DNA from: Amaranthus tricolor
Taxonomy: Eukaryota > Streptophyta > Magnoliopsida > Caryophyllales > Amaranthaceae
DNA length: 64,000 nt
Direction of reading: 5' to 3'
Assembly (NCBI RefSeq): GCF_026212465.1
Contig: NC_080051.1
Location: forward strand, 21,819,082 to 21,883,081
A program made the translations under genes and the position numbers. Shown here one piece after another: positions 49,237-62,300 of this stretch. Within the stretch, counting starts at the first letter, position 1; the number at the start of each line of letters is the position of its first letter. Below the pieces are notes generated by a model, which was not told where the DNA came from, did no database searches, and saw only the letters and a list, made by a program, of their open reading frames with translations.

Positions 49237-51683
49237 AGTAACAGAGCGTTCTTTTCGAATTTAGGTTTATAATAATATAATAGTAGGTAATGCTAAGCGG
49301 AAGTCTATCGTACCGTGATTATTGCGAAAAACAAATAAGACAAAACAGAATTTTCAATAAAAACAAAGAAAACTTAAATCATTAAAATATAATTTTACGT
49401 ATTACATCTTTCTATAATACATAATTATCGTCCATAATATAAACTATATACATATTATATCCTAATCTCACATAAACAATACAATATCTTCTTAATAACT
49501 TCATGTAAAGTTACCTGCAGCATCTGCTCCCGAAATATGGGAACAGCCGATGGAAATCGGTCAGCTTTAAAAAAAACCGAGTATAAAAACTTACCGCAAC
49601 TATACAAGTATGGATAGTATATGCACGACAATTAAGTAATAAGCAAAAATAAGTGCATTGCAATAAATAATATGCAAGGTATCTTATGTATTATAGGGAA
49701 CTCATTTTTATATTAGATTCATTTATATATATATAACTTCTGGTCCTTCTGCTTGAGTACCAGGGCGTGATTTACTAACACTTCTGCTTGAGTGTTAGGG
49801 CGTGGAATCCGACTACTTATTTAATCAATGCAACACATATGATCTTTGTTTGATATATGTAAGGGCTTGTTAGGGTGAGGTAAACCAAAACCCCTAACTT
49901 AGTGGGAGTCGTCACTCCTCCAGTACAATATTGCTCGAGCCACAGGTCAGGTTAAACAACCTTACTGTGTTTGCCGTATTTTACGTGCCGGAAAACACGT
50001 CCCACGTTTTTTACATGCCGGAAGCATGGTTCGGCATTTCCTTACTATCAAGCCTTTTTATTATCATGTTACTGTTTTCATATAAATGCAACATTACAAT
50101 AACATACAATAGAAATAAATTCATAACATCTTGCATATAAATATTCATTTATTATTAAACTAAATCAAAACTAAAATGGGTCTTTAGTATTTATTTATAG
50201 ATAAATTTCAATTATGCTTTATTATTTTCTTAATAACTTATTTTTAAATTTTGTACATGAATAATTAATTTTCTTAGGATCGAAATCGACACGAAATATT
50301 TAAAATAAATAATTTATTAAATGAGTTGGCATATATTCTTATTCACCAAAATAAATTAATTTTAATTATTTCTTTCATTTTTATTCTTTTTGCCTACAAT
50401 AACCATTTAATTTATTAATTTATTTCTTTAAAAATTAAATATCATAAAATTTCACAAAAATAATTTAAATGAAATGAAAATACAGTAACACTAAAATAAA
50501 TTATTTTTTTCCAGAATTAATTATTTTTAACCCAAATTTATGAATTTCCTTATTTTATGCGTTTTTTAGCAAAAACAAATTAATAATAATATTTATATTC
50601 AACAATTATTCACGAAATTAATACACAACTCATGTCTCATACTTTTATATATACAGAAAAAGTTTCGTTTAAAAATATTAATATTTACTATTATAATTAA
50701 AATTATTTCAGATTTTGCGGTTTGTTTTTTTTTAGAAAAAACTTAATAATAATATTTATACTTAACAATATTTCACGAAATTAATACAAAATCTATATCT
50801 CATATATATATATATGTACAGAAAAAATTTCTTTTAAAAATATTAATATTTACTATTTTAATTCAAATTATTTCAGATTTTGCGGTTTTTGGCAATTTCA
50901 AAGAATAAATCATATAAATTAAATTACAACGAATTAATTCACCAAAATTTGCAGAAAATGAAATTTAAATATAATGAACACATATAAAAATTTATGGGCA
51001 TAATTTCATGTAAATAAATATATGTAAGAATTTATACCTTTACTAATATCACTATTAATTAATTCCCTTTGTTGTAGAATTTCTAACCACAAAATTAGCT
51101 TCCTCCCCTTGAATTTCTATAATTAACACTAAATACTATTATTAGAAAATTTTTGAGAATTTTTAGGAATTTTTCTAGGGTTTTTAGAATTTTTCTTTAG
51201 AAATTTGCTTTTAGGAATAAATTTTCTGATTTTTTTTTCTCCTCCTTTCCTTTTACCCACGGTATGCTTGTTCTATTTATAGGCTAAGGATTGTAATTTT
51301 TTTGTTGTTTTAATTTTTCTTCATGTGCAAGCAAATATAATTACTCCAAGATATTTTATCATAAGGATAAGACTACATTAAAATTTTTTGTCACCTAGTT
51401 TTAGTCTTGCCGCCAACTTTTTAGAATTTTACCTTTTTTTTTTAATTATTATTATAATATATATCTTTATTTTTAATAAATTAATATGGGAAATAAAAAG
51501 ATTTAGCTAGACTTAATATTTAGATAATTTATTTTAAGAGAAATAAATTATATATAAAAGAAAAACGAGAACTTAAAAACGATTGGAATAAAATTTCGAA
51601 ACGGCATTAAAAAGAAAATAATAAAACGAAACGATTATTGAATTTGTCAAAATATTTAAGATTAAGAAAAACGGTCTGTTACA
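49237..51683 (-). mobile_element. solo LTR (right arm)
   Basis: 2,447 bp between exact 5-bp target duplications AAGGC (49232-49236 and 51684-51688). Read on the minus strand it runs TGTAACAG...CTGTTACT, the same LTR as 21584-24027. A TATA box is near 51274-51281 (minus). No internal retroelement sequence remains, so intra-element LTR recombination produced a solo LTR before the inverted duplication. Confidence 0.82.
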
Positions 51684-51687
51684 AAGG

Positions 51688-51795
51688 CGATGTGGGATAG
51701 CATGTATGAAACATTTCAATTCATGGGTGAATTGCAACACATCCGATCCCACATCCTAAAATGAAAGATGGGAAGCTCCTACTTTCTTATAAATA
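51688..51795 (+). promoter_or_regulatory. head-to-head USE boxes with TATA, flanking the telomere-like repeat
   Basis: ATCCCACATCC (51746-51756, plus) and TATAAATA (51788-51795), 31 bp apart, form an snRNA-type promoter facing the telomere-like block, whose G-rich strand (TTTAGGG-like) would be transcribed. An exact USE on the minus strand lies at 51688-51698. Just downstream, CCAATGG (51810-51816) and CCATTGG (51833-51839) can form a hairpin. No known snRNA sequence follows. Confidence 0.5.
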
Positions 51796-51904
51796 GTCTC
51801 ATGTGAATTCCAATGGTTTTGCTTAAGTGTTCCCATTGGCTATCTTCTTACTTTAGAAGGTTGGGCTATATGGGCATACTATAGAATAGTGTGTAGGGAG
51901 GTTT

Positions 51905-52360
51905 GGGTTTCTAGGGTCGGGTGAGGGGTTAGGATTAGGATAGAAGGCTTTAGAGCCATAAGGGAGGGGGACTAACTTAGGGTAGGATAGGATAGGGTAG
52001 GGGCTTAGAATAGAAGGTATATGTTTAGGTTAGGATAGTGCCTAGGGGAGGGTTAGGGTAGGATAAGATAGGGGCTTAAGGTAGGGTATGATAGGATAAG
52101 GTAGGGGTTTAGGGTTGGGTAGGATAGGATAGGGGTTTAGGCTAGGGTAGGATAGAATAGGGGTTTAGGGTAGGATAGGATAGTGGTTTAGGGTAGGGTA
52201 GGATAGAATAGGGGTTTAGGGTAGGGTAGGATAGAATAGGGGTTTAGGGTGGGGTAGGATAGGGGTTTAGGGTGGGGTAGGATAGGAGTTTAGGGTGGGG
52301 TAGGATAGGATAGGGGTTTAGGGTAGGATAGGATAGGGGTTTAGGGTGGGGTGTAGGATA
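51905..52360. repeat. degenerate telomere-like repeat (right arm)
   Basis: G-rich strand on top: GGGGTTTAGGGTAGGGTAGG and variants, mirror of 7275-7720. Single copy here, with no attached array. Confidence 0.85.
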
Positions 52361-54723
52361 GTAAAAATGTTACACACATGAATTGTGTTGGTCTAAATTG
52401 ATGGTTTTGAAAATTTCTCGAGTTTTTGTGTTAATTCTTATGGTCTTCAATGTGATATTATATTTTATCGATCATTTCACTAAAATTTTTTCATTATTTT
52501 CCCCTTCCCATAAAATTAAATTCTTGAAATACTTTATATTTTGGAGTATCAAAACATGAGAAGTTGTGATAATTCTATGGAGTGAGCAAGGCAGAATGTA
52601 AACAACATCATAAGCTTGAGCGAGCAATCAAGTCGCTCAGGGGTGCCGAGCAAGCATATAAATCTCAATTCTTTCTAGAGACGTTTAAAACTGAATCCAA
52701 CTTAACTCGACTTTAAAGTGAATTTAAAATAATGTAAAAATCAATGTGAATACAAGAACCGATTTTAAAATAATTCAAATTGATCCAATGATGCAAATAA
52801 ACACCCTCCTTTCTTCATTTATTTCATTAGTTGAGCTCCCTATCAACAATTTTAACAAATTCTCAAATGTTCCTTCACCTAATTTATTGACATTGTTTGT
52901 TTACTTAACCTTGAAAATATCCTTAGTTTAACATTTTTTGATGTATATAGTCCTTATATATTTTTCAATGACTTTATATAAATATAAAATGAGGTATTAA
53001 ATAAGTTGATATCTTCTTAATGTGGCGGCCGACTCATGAGTCATGACTTTTGTGTTATTGAAAATGATTATCATTCACTCTGTCTATATTGGTGCTTTTG
53101 ACTATTTATTTAACTTAGATTCGACTCAAACTTTTCTTAAACTTAATTTATGATCCAACCATGTTAAAAAAGGTAAAATAAATGATTAAATACAATCCAT
53201 CTATAAGTCATTAGGTACACTTTTAAAATCCTAAACCCATTAAACTCGATAGGTTTGAATTCAAATATGAAGTATAAGACTTTGGTTGTGGATTTGAACT
53301 TGAGTCTGAGTTTGAGTCACACGGTTTACACCAGACCAGAATATATTATGGTTTTTCGGTCCGGTCTGGTCTAAAATTTTTAAAACTTAGATCGGATCGG
53401 AAACTGTAATTTAAAAAAAACAGATCAGGCCATTTAGACCGTAGACTAAACCAAATACTTAAATTACGGTTTGATCCGATTTGATTTACAATTTAAATCA
53501 AACTTTGATCGGCCCTAGTCAAAATAAGCATAGATGACATCCTAATCATTTAAAGGAGTAGGCTAAGAAGACAACCACACATCATACAATTACTTTTCAC
53601 ATCATAATATCTCTCCTCATTTCATAATTGATATTTTTTTCTCTTTCAAAATTAATATTTCTACATCTATTTCTTTTAAAATTAATTTAAAAACATTATA
53701 TACCACCTTTGTGTCATAATGTTTGCTATATTTTTAATTACATCAGTTTCACAATATATGCTGTATTGCTATATATTCACTCCTATCATGATTAAATGTT
53801 AATTTTATTAATATTTAACTTTTACTCATTCCATTTTCATATGTAATTTACGAATTTTAGTGTTAAATTTTGACTATGATTTTCAATCGATCTATAAGAA
53901 AAAACATATTCATGTGGTATCTTGTTAGATTTGTTTCAAAATATATACTTTTAAATATCAACTTTTTAGAATTTTTAAAAACTTACAATTTACATTATTT
54001 GATTTAAAGTTTACATTGAGATATACGAAAAAAGCGAATGAGAAGAACATTTAAAAATAGAGGGAGTATAGTTTTTAAAGAAGCATGATTAGAGATATTT
54101 ACGATCTAAAAATCGATAAGTGTGCAAAACTAAATGAAACATTTCACATTTGGTTAGAATATTATATGAGGGAGCATGTCATAATAAAGGAAGTAACTTA
54201 TAAATTGTCTTATTTATTTTATTTTATCTTACTTCATATTTTATTAATTTTTATATTTTTGTCATCATTAACTTTTATTCTATTTTACTATCAGTTCTTA
54301 ATACTTGGTACAATGTCAAAATGATGTAATTATCATGTAATGGGTCTAGTATAAAAAAAAATACAACCTATCTTTTGAGAGATCTTCTTTGTGGGAAACA
54401 TCTCTTAAGTTCAATCTATTAAAGCTTAACTCACCCAATTAGTCAAAAAAAAATATGTGAAACAAATAAGTCGTAGAAATTTGAGCAAATGCGTATCATG
54501 TTGTATTCTTATTCATCATACCATCATCATTTGTTTGCAATCTTTTAGTTATTCATAAAGGCACGTGACTGCCAACTTAGATTGAAAGCTACTCATGTAC
54601 TCATAACACATCTAACTTTACCAAGACTTAATTCAGCTGCCATATATTCTCATTTCTATTTAATTTGCATTTAATTTTTGTTTTGACTCCTCATAAATAT
54701 TTATATTCTCTTATTTTATTTAC
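52361..54723. other. intergenic DNA, mirror of 4917-7260
   Basis: No gene seen; same repeats as the left arm in inverse, including the GACC/GGTC-rich segment (53300-53520). The short frames at 52746-52931 and 54085-54324 have no recognisable domain. Confidence 0.45.
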
Positions 54724-55036
54724 GGTCCATTTGATAGATGATAATAGAGGGTGGTATTGGAAATGAAAAATTAATATAATTTTAGTTGAAAAATCTTTTG
54801 GCTACCTTAAAGGTCATACTTGTCCAACTTTAATCATCTTATTTTCTTTATAAAATTCATTTCAATGCATTATCATTGGGAGATGTGATATTAGGTGGTA
54901 ATGGAAATTTGTAAACAAAAAAACTTTTTTGTGATCAAAGTTTCATTACCATGGAAATGCTATGGAACTTTTGATGAATTTTTACACTATAAATCATTCT
55001 CATTACCACCATTTAGTACCATTAACCAAACAGTCT
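54724..55036. mobile_element. MITE of GTTTGGT-terminus type, mirror of 4600-4916
   Basis: Same imperfect inverted termini in opposite orientation. Confidence 0.5.
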
Positions 55037-55377
55037 ATTAATATTTGTCTTATCCACACACTGCAATAGCATATGTTCCAAAATCATGAGGACATATAGA
55101 GTAGCAAAAATTTGTATCAATTTTCAATTTATTTTGTTCTACTTATTTTAAATTATTTTCTTTTTTGGAAATTAACCCCACTAAGCCTTGCTGAATAGCA
55201 TGAACACCATGAGTTGTGATTCAGGGCCTCATCTTAGAATTGTCCATCATTAGAGCCATTATGCTGCATTGAATAAAAGTACTTGTATTGTACAATGTTT
55301 TAATATTATTATTGATAGTGTTATTGACCATTCATTTGTTGTTTATAATTCATCCATAAAATGATAAATTAATAATC

Positions 55378-55744
55378 CCTCCGTTCTTTTTTGATCTTCC
55401 ACATTACTATAACGGGTAGTTTCAAAAGTTCTTCCACTTTAGAATACATTCTATTTTTAGAAAGTTTTTATCCCACTTTTACCCCTTAAAACCCCCCTTT
55501 TCTTTTAATGTACCCCTTTTCTTTTATTTATAATTATTTTCTCTCTCATACTTTCAATACAATTATTACTTCACACTACTATATAATTAAAATAATTCCC
55601 ACTACAACCTCATACTTCCAATACAATCATTACTTCACACTACTATTTAATTAAAATAATACCCACTACAACCCAAAGATTATATCTTCCTTAATATGTG
55701 TGAAAAACTCAAAGTGGAAGATCAAAAAAGAACGGACGGAGTAT
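55378..55744. mobile_element. Stowaway-like MITE, mirror of 3895-4261
   Basis: CCCTCCGTTCTTTTTTGATC at one end and its complement at the other, flanked by TA. Confidence 0.75.
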
Positions 55745-55804
55745 CTTACTATTGTCTAACAAAATCAAAATGAGGGATTAATTCGTGTGGTAATTATTGA
55801 TTAG

Positions 55805-55914
55805 GTGATAAATCATGGGATGACGAGTTCATTCTTGGATGAATTGCTAAATGTTTCCAAGCAATTTTTTGGGCTTCCTTTAGATGAGAAACTGAAATAT
55901 TGCCCAATTCCATC
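55805..55914 (+). pseudogene. 2OGD exon 2, truncated by rearrangement
   Basis: VINHGMTSSFLDELLN...LKYCPIPS after a TTAG acceptor; identical to the start of 3831-3566. It is cut at CCATCGA|GTTCGAG, where a 40-bp piece of the hAT left region (as at 28965-29003) begins. Confidence 0.82.
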
Positions 55915-56373
55915 GAGTTCGAGCTTTATTTTTCGAGTAGTTATCGGTTACGGACAGTTAACTCAATGTTATTACTGATCTTAGGGCTGGCAAAAGCTGA
56001 CCCAACCTGCTAACCTGATCTTAAACCGATCCAAAATTGCAGGTTTGGGTTTAGATTTTTGACCCAATCAATTAAATGGGTCAACCCAACCTGATCTGTT
56101 TATTAAATGGGTTAGGTTCAGGTTGAATATTTAAACCCGAAAAAACCTGTTTAACCCATTTATTAAATTGGTCAATCAGGTCAGGTCGACCCATATTTTA
56201 ACCCATTTATTAACCCATTGAAAATTTTGTAAATTCAGTTTTATTACTACTCATCCTAACTTACTCTAATGTAAATATGAGTTAACAAGGGATTTCTTAT
56301 TTCTAATTCTCAAAATACTACATTAGTACTTTCCAAAAAAAAACATTTTTGTAGAGATTAGTGAAAGCACAAT

Positions 56374-56424
56374 ATCCCACATCGGTCAAGAAAAAAGAGC
56401 AAGGTAATGCTATGCATATAAATA
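56374..56424 (+). promoter_or_regulatory. snRNA-type promoter (USE + TATA) of U5 copy 4
   Basis: USE at 56374-56384, TATAAATA at 56417-56424; spacing 32 bp as in copy 1. Confidence 0.85.
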
Positions 56425-56451
56425 ACAAAACCTGCTTCTCTTTATTCTCAC

Positions 56452-56567
56452 GCTACCATGCAGTGAGCACAAAGCGAACTATTCTTTCGCCTTTTACTAA
56501 AGAATACCATGTGCTCGCTTCATTAAGTGGCATACGTTTATTTCTGGAGGAAGCCTTTATAGGCTAT
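56452..56567 (+). ncRNA. U5 spliceosomal snRNA gene, copy 4
   Basis: By eye identical to copy 1 across the RNA: loop I at 56488-56502, both stem-I helices, the Sm-like ATTTCTGG and the 5-bp 3' hairpin are all present. Confidence 0.87.
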
Positions 56568-57438
56568 TAATAAATTATAGGCTATTAATAATCGATCGTA
56601 ATTCAAAGTTTATTTATTGTAATTTGATCTATTATAGAAAATGAAACTAGTACCTCATCTTTTTTGTTACTTTGAATTAAATAGCCTAAATTATGCAATT
56701 TGATCAAATTCAATGATAAAAATATTTAATATTTGATATAAAATATTTATATACTCAAATAAATTATTTTAGATAACTAATTGTCCAATTTGATGAATAT
56801 ATTACTCAATTGATACATTACTTATTCTAAGTCGTTGATCTTTGTATATAGACGTGTGAGATCTTACTAATTGTCCAATTTTTGTAATGTGCTTATTGGT
56901 TTATAATTGATTTTAATATCATGGGGAATCTTATTTATTTATATATAATCTTGTTTACAATGTTTCAATATTAGAAATTAGTTTTCAAATATTCAAAAAA
57001 TCATAATTAGAAAATTGAAATTGGACCTAATTTGCTGAAATTAGGTGAAAAATTGATTCGGATTTATAACAGTTCGATTAACAATCGGTTCGGGTTTGTA
57101 TCAGTTCGGATTAAAAACATTTCGATTAATAATCGATTCGGGTTTGTATCAGTTCGATCTTAATCGGTTTTAGTCAGGTTGCATTCGGTTACGTGCATAG
57201 TTCGGGTCGGATTTGACTCGGGTCGATCACTATTGAGTTCGGGTAACATCGGTTAACGTTTATATGTCGGTTATAAAATTCGGTTGCAGTCCGAGTTCGA
57301 TTTTGCCCTTTTCGGTTATCAAACGATTCGAGTGCAGTATCGGTTCGGATAATTCCGGTTCGGTAAACCTAAAAATTTAACATTTTTTCGGGTCGGATAA
57401 TTTTCAATTCCTGGTCGGGTTTGTTTTGAACAACTCTA

Positions 57439-57700
57439 ATCTTTCATGATATCTAAGCCTTCAGATACTTCCTTATCTGGTAGAAGTGCCGTAATAACTG
57501 ATCCATCAGAATGTGGATGAACTCCATAAACACGATCAGGACACGAACAACGAGGATACATTGCAAATCTTGTTGCTATGGCTCCTTCATCCATCTCATT
57601 CAACAAACTATCTTCATCTATTTTTATAGACCTTGACATGGCTTTAAGGAGGACTCCCAGCATCATTTTTAACCTCAAATTGTATTCCTTGACCAATTCT
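57439..57700 (-). pseudogene. 2OGD exon 3 (proximal part), copy of 1525-1786
   Basis: Same reading (HPHSDGS and so on) and the same hAT insertion point; a duplicate of the broken exon on the same strand. Confidence 0.83.
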
Positions 57701-58835
57701 CTGCATCATAATTGATTACCAGTTTTTCATTTGTAGATAACAATAACACATTTAAGTAAATACTCAACTTTACTTAATTATTTTACCCGATCTGTCTAAA
57801 CTAAATCCAATTCAATTTCTTCACAATCTTCTTCCTCTACTTTTTAATCAAAATCAAAATTAAATTGAAAAAGAAATTGAAGATGAGAAAGAAGAGTTTT
57901 CGATTTTGACCAGTTAACCGTAGAAAACGTTACTTGGTACTCATTGAAACAGAAAAAAATTTATTAGGAATTTTTTGACAAAACTTTTTCTATAGAGTAC
58001 AAAACTTTTTCTATAGAGTACCTTTTGGGAAAAAAAATTTATGTAGTACTTTTTAACAATTTTTATTTTAAAAATAGCGTTTTATTAATTTATAACTGGA
58101 TAACTAACTCAATAACTAAACGAGTTATTTAGTTTGAGGTGAAAAGATATTTGTTTGATATGCCAAGCTAAATTATTATTTAAAATTCAAGTTTTTTTTA
58201 TTCGTAATTTAAAATTATTATTAAAAGTATTTTTATTTAAATTTCAAACCTAATAATTCAAGTCAAATGAGTTTTTATTTACACCTTAAAACTTTAAAAA
58301 TAAACAAATATATTTGATAATTAGTTATCTAAAGCATATTAATGCATATTTGTAAGATCACACGATTCCATGATCCAATTCTAACGATTTCGATCCTACT
58401 TCCTCAACGATCCTACGCAAAATCTCGATCCAAAAAACCTTGTTTAAAAGCAATCAATAAAAAAAATTTCAATGTTGATCTAAAAGTGATCAATTTTGAC
58501 ATTAAAGTGATTAATTTCTACCTATAAGTTTATAACCTTAAATAAATCAATTTTTTTAAAGTATTCAATTTTAACGTTAAAAATTAAAATGATCAATACA
58601 AACATTAAAATGATTAATTATATATAGTTGACCTATTGGGCTTAATATGAGACGATTGCTTGCAAGACTTGTTGATATTCAAATGAGATGATCTCACAGT
58701 GAGAACATCTTTATTGAGATTATCTAATGTGTACTTATTATCTTAAATGATCACTTATTATAAGCGATTATTTTTAATAGTTTTAGAGTGATATGTTCAT
58801 ATAAGACTTTTGCAACTTTTATATAGTAGTACGTA
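57701..58835. other. 2OGD intron remnant joined to inverted copy of 27592-28230
   Basis: Homology to 1787-2260 ends at 58172; from there the sequence is the reverse complement of 28230-27592. No genes; the short ORF at 58342-58527 is fortuitous. Confidence 0.5.
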
Positions 58836-59941
58836 GGAAGATTGAAAAAAAATGAGATTATTTATCTACTTAATTCTAAATATAAGATTGGGGAAAACTT
58901 ATGTCCCAAAATAAGCTTCCGTACATCTAATCTTAGCTTCGGGTAGAGTCGCTGTGAGTAACAGCGAAAGTGAAAAAAAAAAAAATTAAAAGCCCAAAGT
59001 CGCTGTTAGTAACAGCGACCTAAAAAAAAATTAAAAGGCCAAAGTCGCTGTTACTAACAGCGACTAAAAAAATAATTTTTTTTTTTAATTTAAGTCGCTG
59101 TTAGTAGTAACCTTAACATTAAATTTTGGATTTAACCTGACTATGAGTAGTATTTTGGATCTGAAATACAATGATAGCAAGACATAAGACACTTTAAGAG
59201 ATAATTGTCAACACTGATCAGTATGATGTATAAGCAGAGTACTTGTAAGTATAAAATAAGGGAATTCAAAGCCAATAAAGATTGTAGGAGTTATGAACCA
59301 TAGAAGCTACTTAATTTAGACCTTTAATACCTAAAGAGAAGGAAATTGACATTGCTACTCCTAAAAAATGTACTTTAAAACCCCCCAAAAGGCCTCAATC
59401 ATATTGACAGGATAAAAAAAGAAAACGGGAAGGATAAAGAAAATGTAGGGCAAGGCAGTGCGATGAGCGCTAGAGAGGATGGTGGCTATCAGAGCTAGAA
59501 GCAATCAACAGAGTACAGTCAGGGGAATGGAAGATTGGTAGAGGTATCGGTGTATGTAATTGTTACAAAGATTCAACAACCATAATTGGCCATGGCCACA
59601 AGTCTAAGTGTCAGATTCGGATAGAAAAAAAAGAAACCCATACTCTTTTTTTTTTATTACTACTAACAGCGACTTAAATTAAAAAAAAAAAAATTTTTTT
59701 TTTAGCCACTGTTAGTAACAGCGACTTTGGGCTTTTAATTTTTTATTTTTTTTTAGGTCGCTGTTACTAACAGCGACTTTGGGCTTTTAATTTTTTTTTT
59801 TTTCACTTTTGCTGTTACTAAAAGCGACTCTACCCGAAGCTAGGATTGGATGTACGGAAGCTTATTTTGGGACATAAGTTTTCCCCAATCTTATATTTAG
59901 AATTAAGTAGATAAATAATCTCATTTTTTTCAAATTTTCGA
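58836..59941. mobile_element. foldback / MULE-like element, second copy
   Basis: Reverse-complement copy of 26477-27583 with its flanks, so duplicated rather than independently inserted. Direct AGTACGTA flanks at 58828-58835 and 59942-59949. Palindrome copies carry a few private changes (for example GTCGCTGTGAGTAACAGCGA near 58948), and the A/T runs differ in length. Confidence 0.65.
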
Positions 59942-61439
59942 AGTACGTAACACTTGGGCTATTAAAAGAAAATTATTTCACTCCAAATTTTTCTTTAGTA
60001 AAAGTTAAATATTAATAAAATTAACATTTAATCATGATAGGAGTGAATATATAGCAACACAGCATATATTGTGAAACTGATGTAATTAAAAATATAGCAA
60101 ACATTATGACACAAAGGTGGTATATAATGTTTTTAAATTAATTTTAAAAGAAATAGATGTAGAAATATTAATTTTGAAAGAGAAAAAAATATCAATTATG
60201 AAATGAGGAGGGATATTATGATGTGAAAAGTAATTGTATGATGTGATTGGTTGTCTTCTTAGCCTACTCCTTTAAATGATTAGGATGTCAACTATGCTTA
60301 TTTTGACTAGGGCCGATCAAAGTTTGATTTAAATTGTAAATTAAATCGGATCAAATCGTAATTTAAGTATTTGGTTTAGTCTACGGTCTAAATGGCCTGA
60401 TCTGTTTTTTTTAAATTACAGTTTCCGATCCGATCTAAGTTTTAAAAATTTTAGACCAGACCGGACCGAAAAACCATAATATATTCTGGTCTGGTGTAAA
60501 CCGTGTGACTCAAACTCAGACTCAAGTTCAAATCCACAACCAAAGTCTTATACTTCATATTTGAATTCAAACCTATCGAGTTTAATGGGTTTAGGATTTT
60601 AAAAGTGTACCTAATGACTTATAGATGGATTGTATTTAATCATTTATTTTACCTTTTTTAACATGGTTGGATCATAAATTAAGTTTAAGAAAAGTTTGAG
60701 TCGAATCTAAGTTAAATAAATAGTCAAAAGCACCAATATAGACAGAGTGAATGATAATCATTTTCAATAACACAAAAGTCATGACTCATGAGTCGGCCGC
60801 CACATTAAGAAGATATCAACTTATTTAATACCTAATTTTATATTTATATAAAGTCATTGAAAAATATATAAGGACTATATACATCAAAAAATGTTAAACT
60901 AAGGATATTTTCAAGGTTAAGTAAACAAACAATGTCAATAAATTAGGTGAAGGAACATTTGAGAATTTGTTAAAATTGTTGATAGGGAGCTCAACTAATG
61001 AAATAAATGAAGAAAGGAGGGTGTTTATTTGCATCATTGGATCAATTTGAATTATTTTAAAATCGGTTCTTGTATTCACATTGATTTTTACATTATTTTA
61101 AATTCACTTTAGAGTCGAGTTAAGTTGGATTCAGTTTTAAACGTCTCTAGAAAGAATTAAGATTTATATGCTTGCTCGGCACCCCTGAGCGACTTGATTG
61201 CTCGCTCAAGCTTATGATGATGTTTACAAGAATTATCACAACTTCTCATGTTTTGATACTCCAAAATATAAAGTATTTCAAGAATTTAATTTTATGGGAA
61301 GGGGAAAATAATGAAAAAATTTTAGTGAAATGATCGATAAAATATAATATCACATTGAAGACAATAAGAATTAACACAAAAACACGAGAAAATTTCAAAA
61401 CCATCAATTTAGACCAACACAATTCATGTATGTATCATT

Positions 61440-62010
61440 TTTACTATCCTACCCTACCCTAAACCCCTATCCTAACCTACCCTAAACCTCTATCCTATCC
61501 TACCCCACCCTAAGCCCCTATCCTAACCTACCTTAAACCCCTATCCTAACCTACCCTAAACCCCTACCCTATCCTACCCCACCCTAAACCCCTATTCTAT
61601 CCTACCCCACCCTAAACCCCTATCCTAACCTACCCTAAACCCCTATCCTAACCTACCCTAAACCCCTATCCTAACCTACCCTAAACCCCTATCCTATCCT
61701 ACCCCACCTTAAACCCCTATTCTATCCTACCCTACCCTAAACCCCTATTCTATCCTACCCTACCCTAAACCCCTATTCTATCCTACCCTACCCTAAACCC
61801 CTATCCTATCCTACCCTAAACCCCTATTCTATCCTTCCCTAGCCTAAACCCCTATCCTATCCTACCCCACCCTAAACCCCTACCCTATCCTATCATACCC
61901 TACCTTAAGCCACTATCCTATCCTACCCTAACCCTCCCCTAGGCACTATCCTAACCTAAACATATACCTTCTATTCTAAGCCCCTACCCTATCCTATCCT
62001 ACCCTAAGTT
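61440..62010. repeat. degenerate telomere-like repeat, third locus
   Basis: CCCTAAACCCCTATCCTA-type repeat, longer than the other two loci (about 570 bp), with more CCTAACCTA variants. Confidence 0.85.
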
Positions 62011-62300
62011 AGTCCCCCTCCCTTATGGCTCTAAAGCCTTATATCCTAATCCTAACCCCTCACCCGACCCTAGAAACCCAAACCTCCCTACACACTATTC
62101 TATACTATGCCCATATAGCCCAACCTTCTAAAGTAAGAAGATAGCCAATGGGAACACTTAAGCAAAACCATTGGAATTCACATGAGATTATTTATAAGAA
62201 AGTAGGAGCTTCCCATCTTTCATTTTAGGATGTAGGATCGGATGTGTTGCAATTCACCCATGAATTGAAATGTTTCATACATGCTATCCCACATCGCCTT

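Larger units (their letters stand above)
48111..55914. repeat. right arm of giant inverted repeat
   Basis: Reverse complement of 3725-25152 minus six array units. It enters from the 2OGD pseudogene intron and leaves inside 2OGD exon 2, where a hAT fragment is joined. The centre of symmetry lies in the 25.15-48.1 kb spacer, which holds the hAT copies and the SIRE element. Confidence 0.9.
55915..57438 (+). mobile_element. hAT-like element copy D, internally deleted (carries U5 gene copy 4)
   Basis: Starts with about 40 bp from the left part of the element (GAGCTTTATTTTTCGAGTAG), then jumps at a shared GGACA/GACAG to sequence equal to base 38 onwards of copy A. The right end GAACAACTCTA at 57438 is followed by the ATCTTTCA target duplication (57439-57446), as in copy A, so this is a rearranged duplicate of the copy A insertion. 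Confidence 0.75.

Noticed and set aside
51796..51900. A known snRNA (U1, U2, U4, U6 or U3) downstream of the array-unit USE/TATA pair
   Set aside because: No diagnostic loop or box of these RNAs was found, only a short CCAATGG/CCATTGG hairpin.
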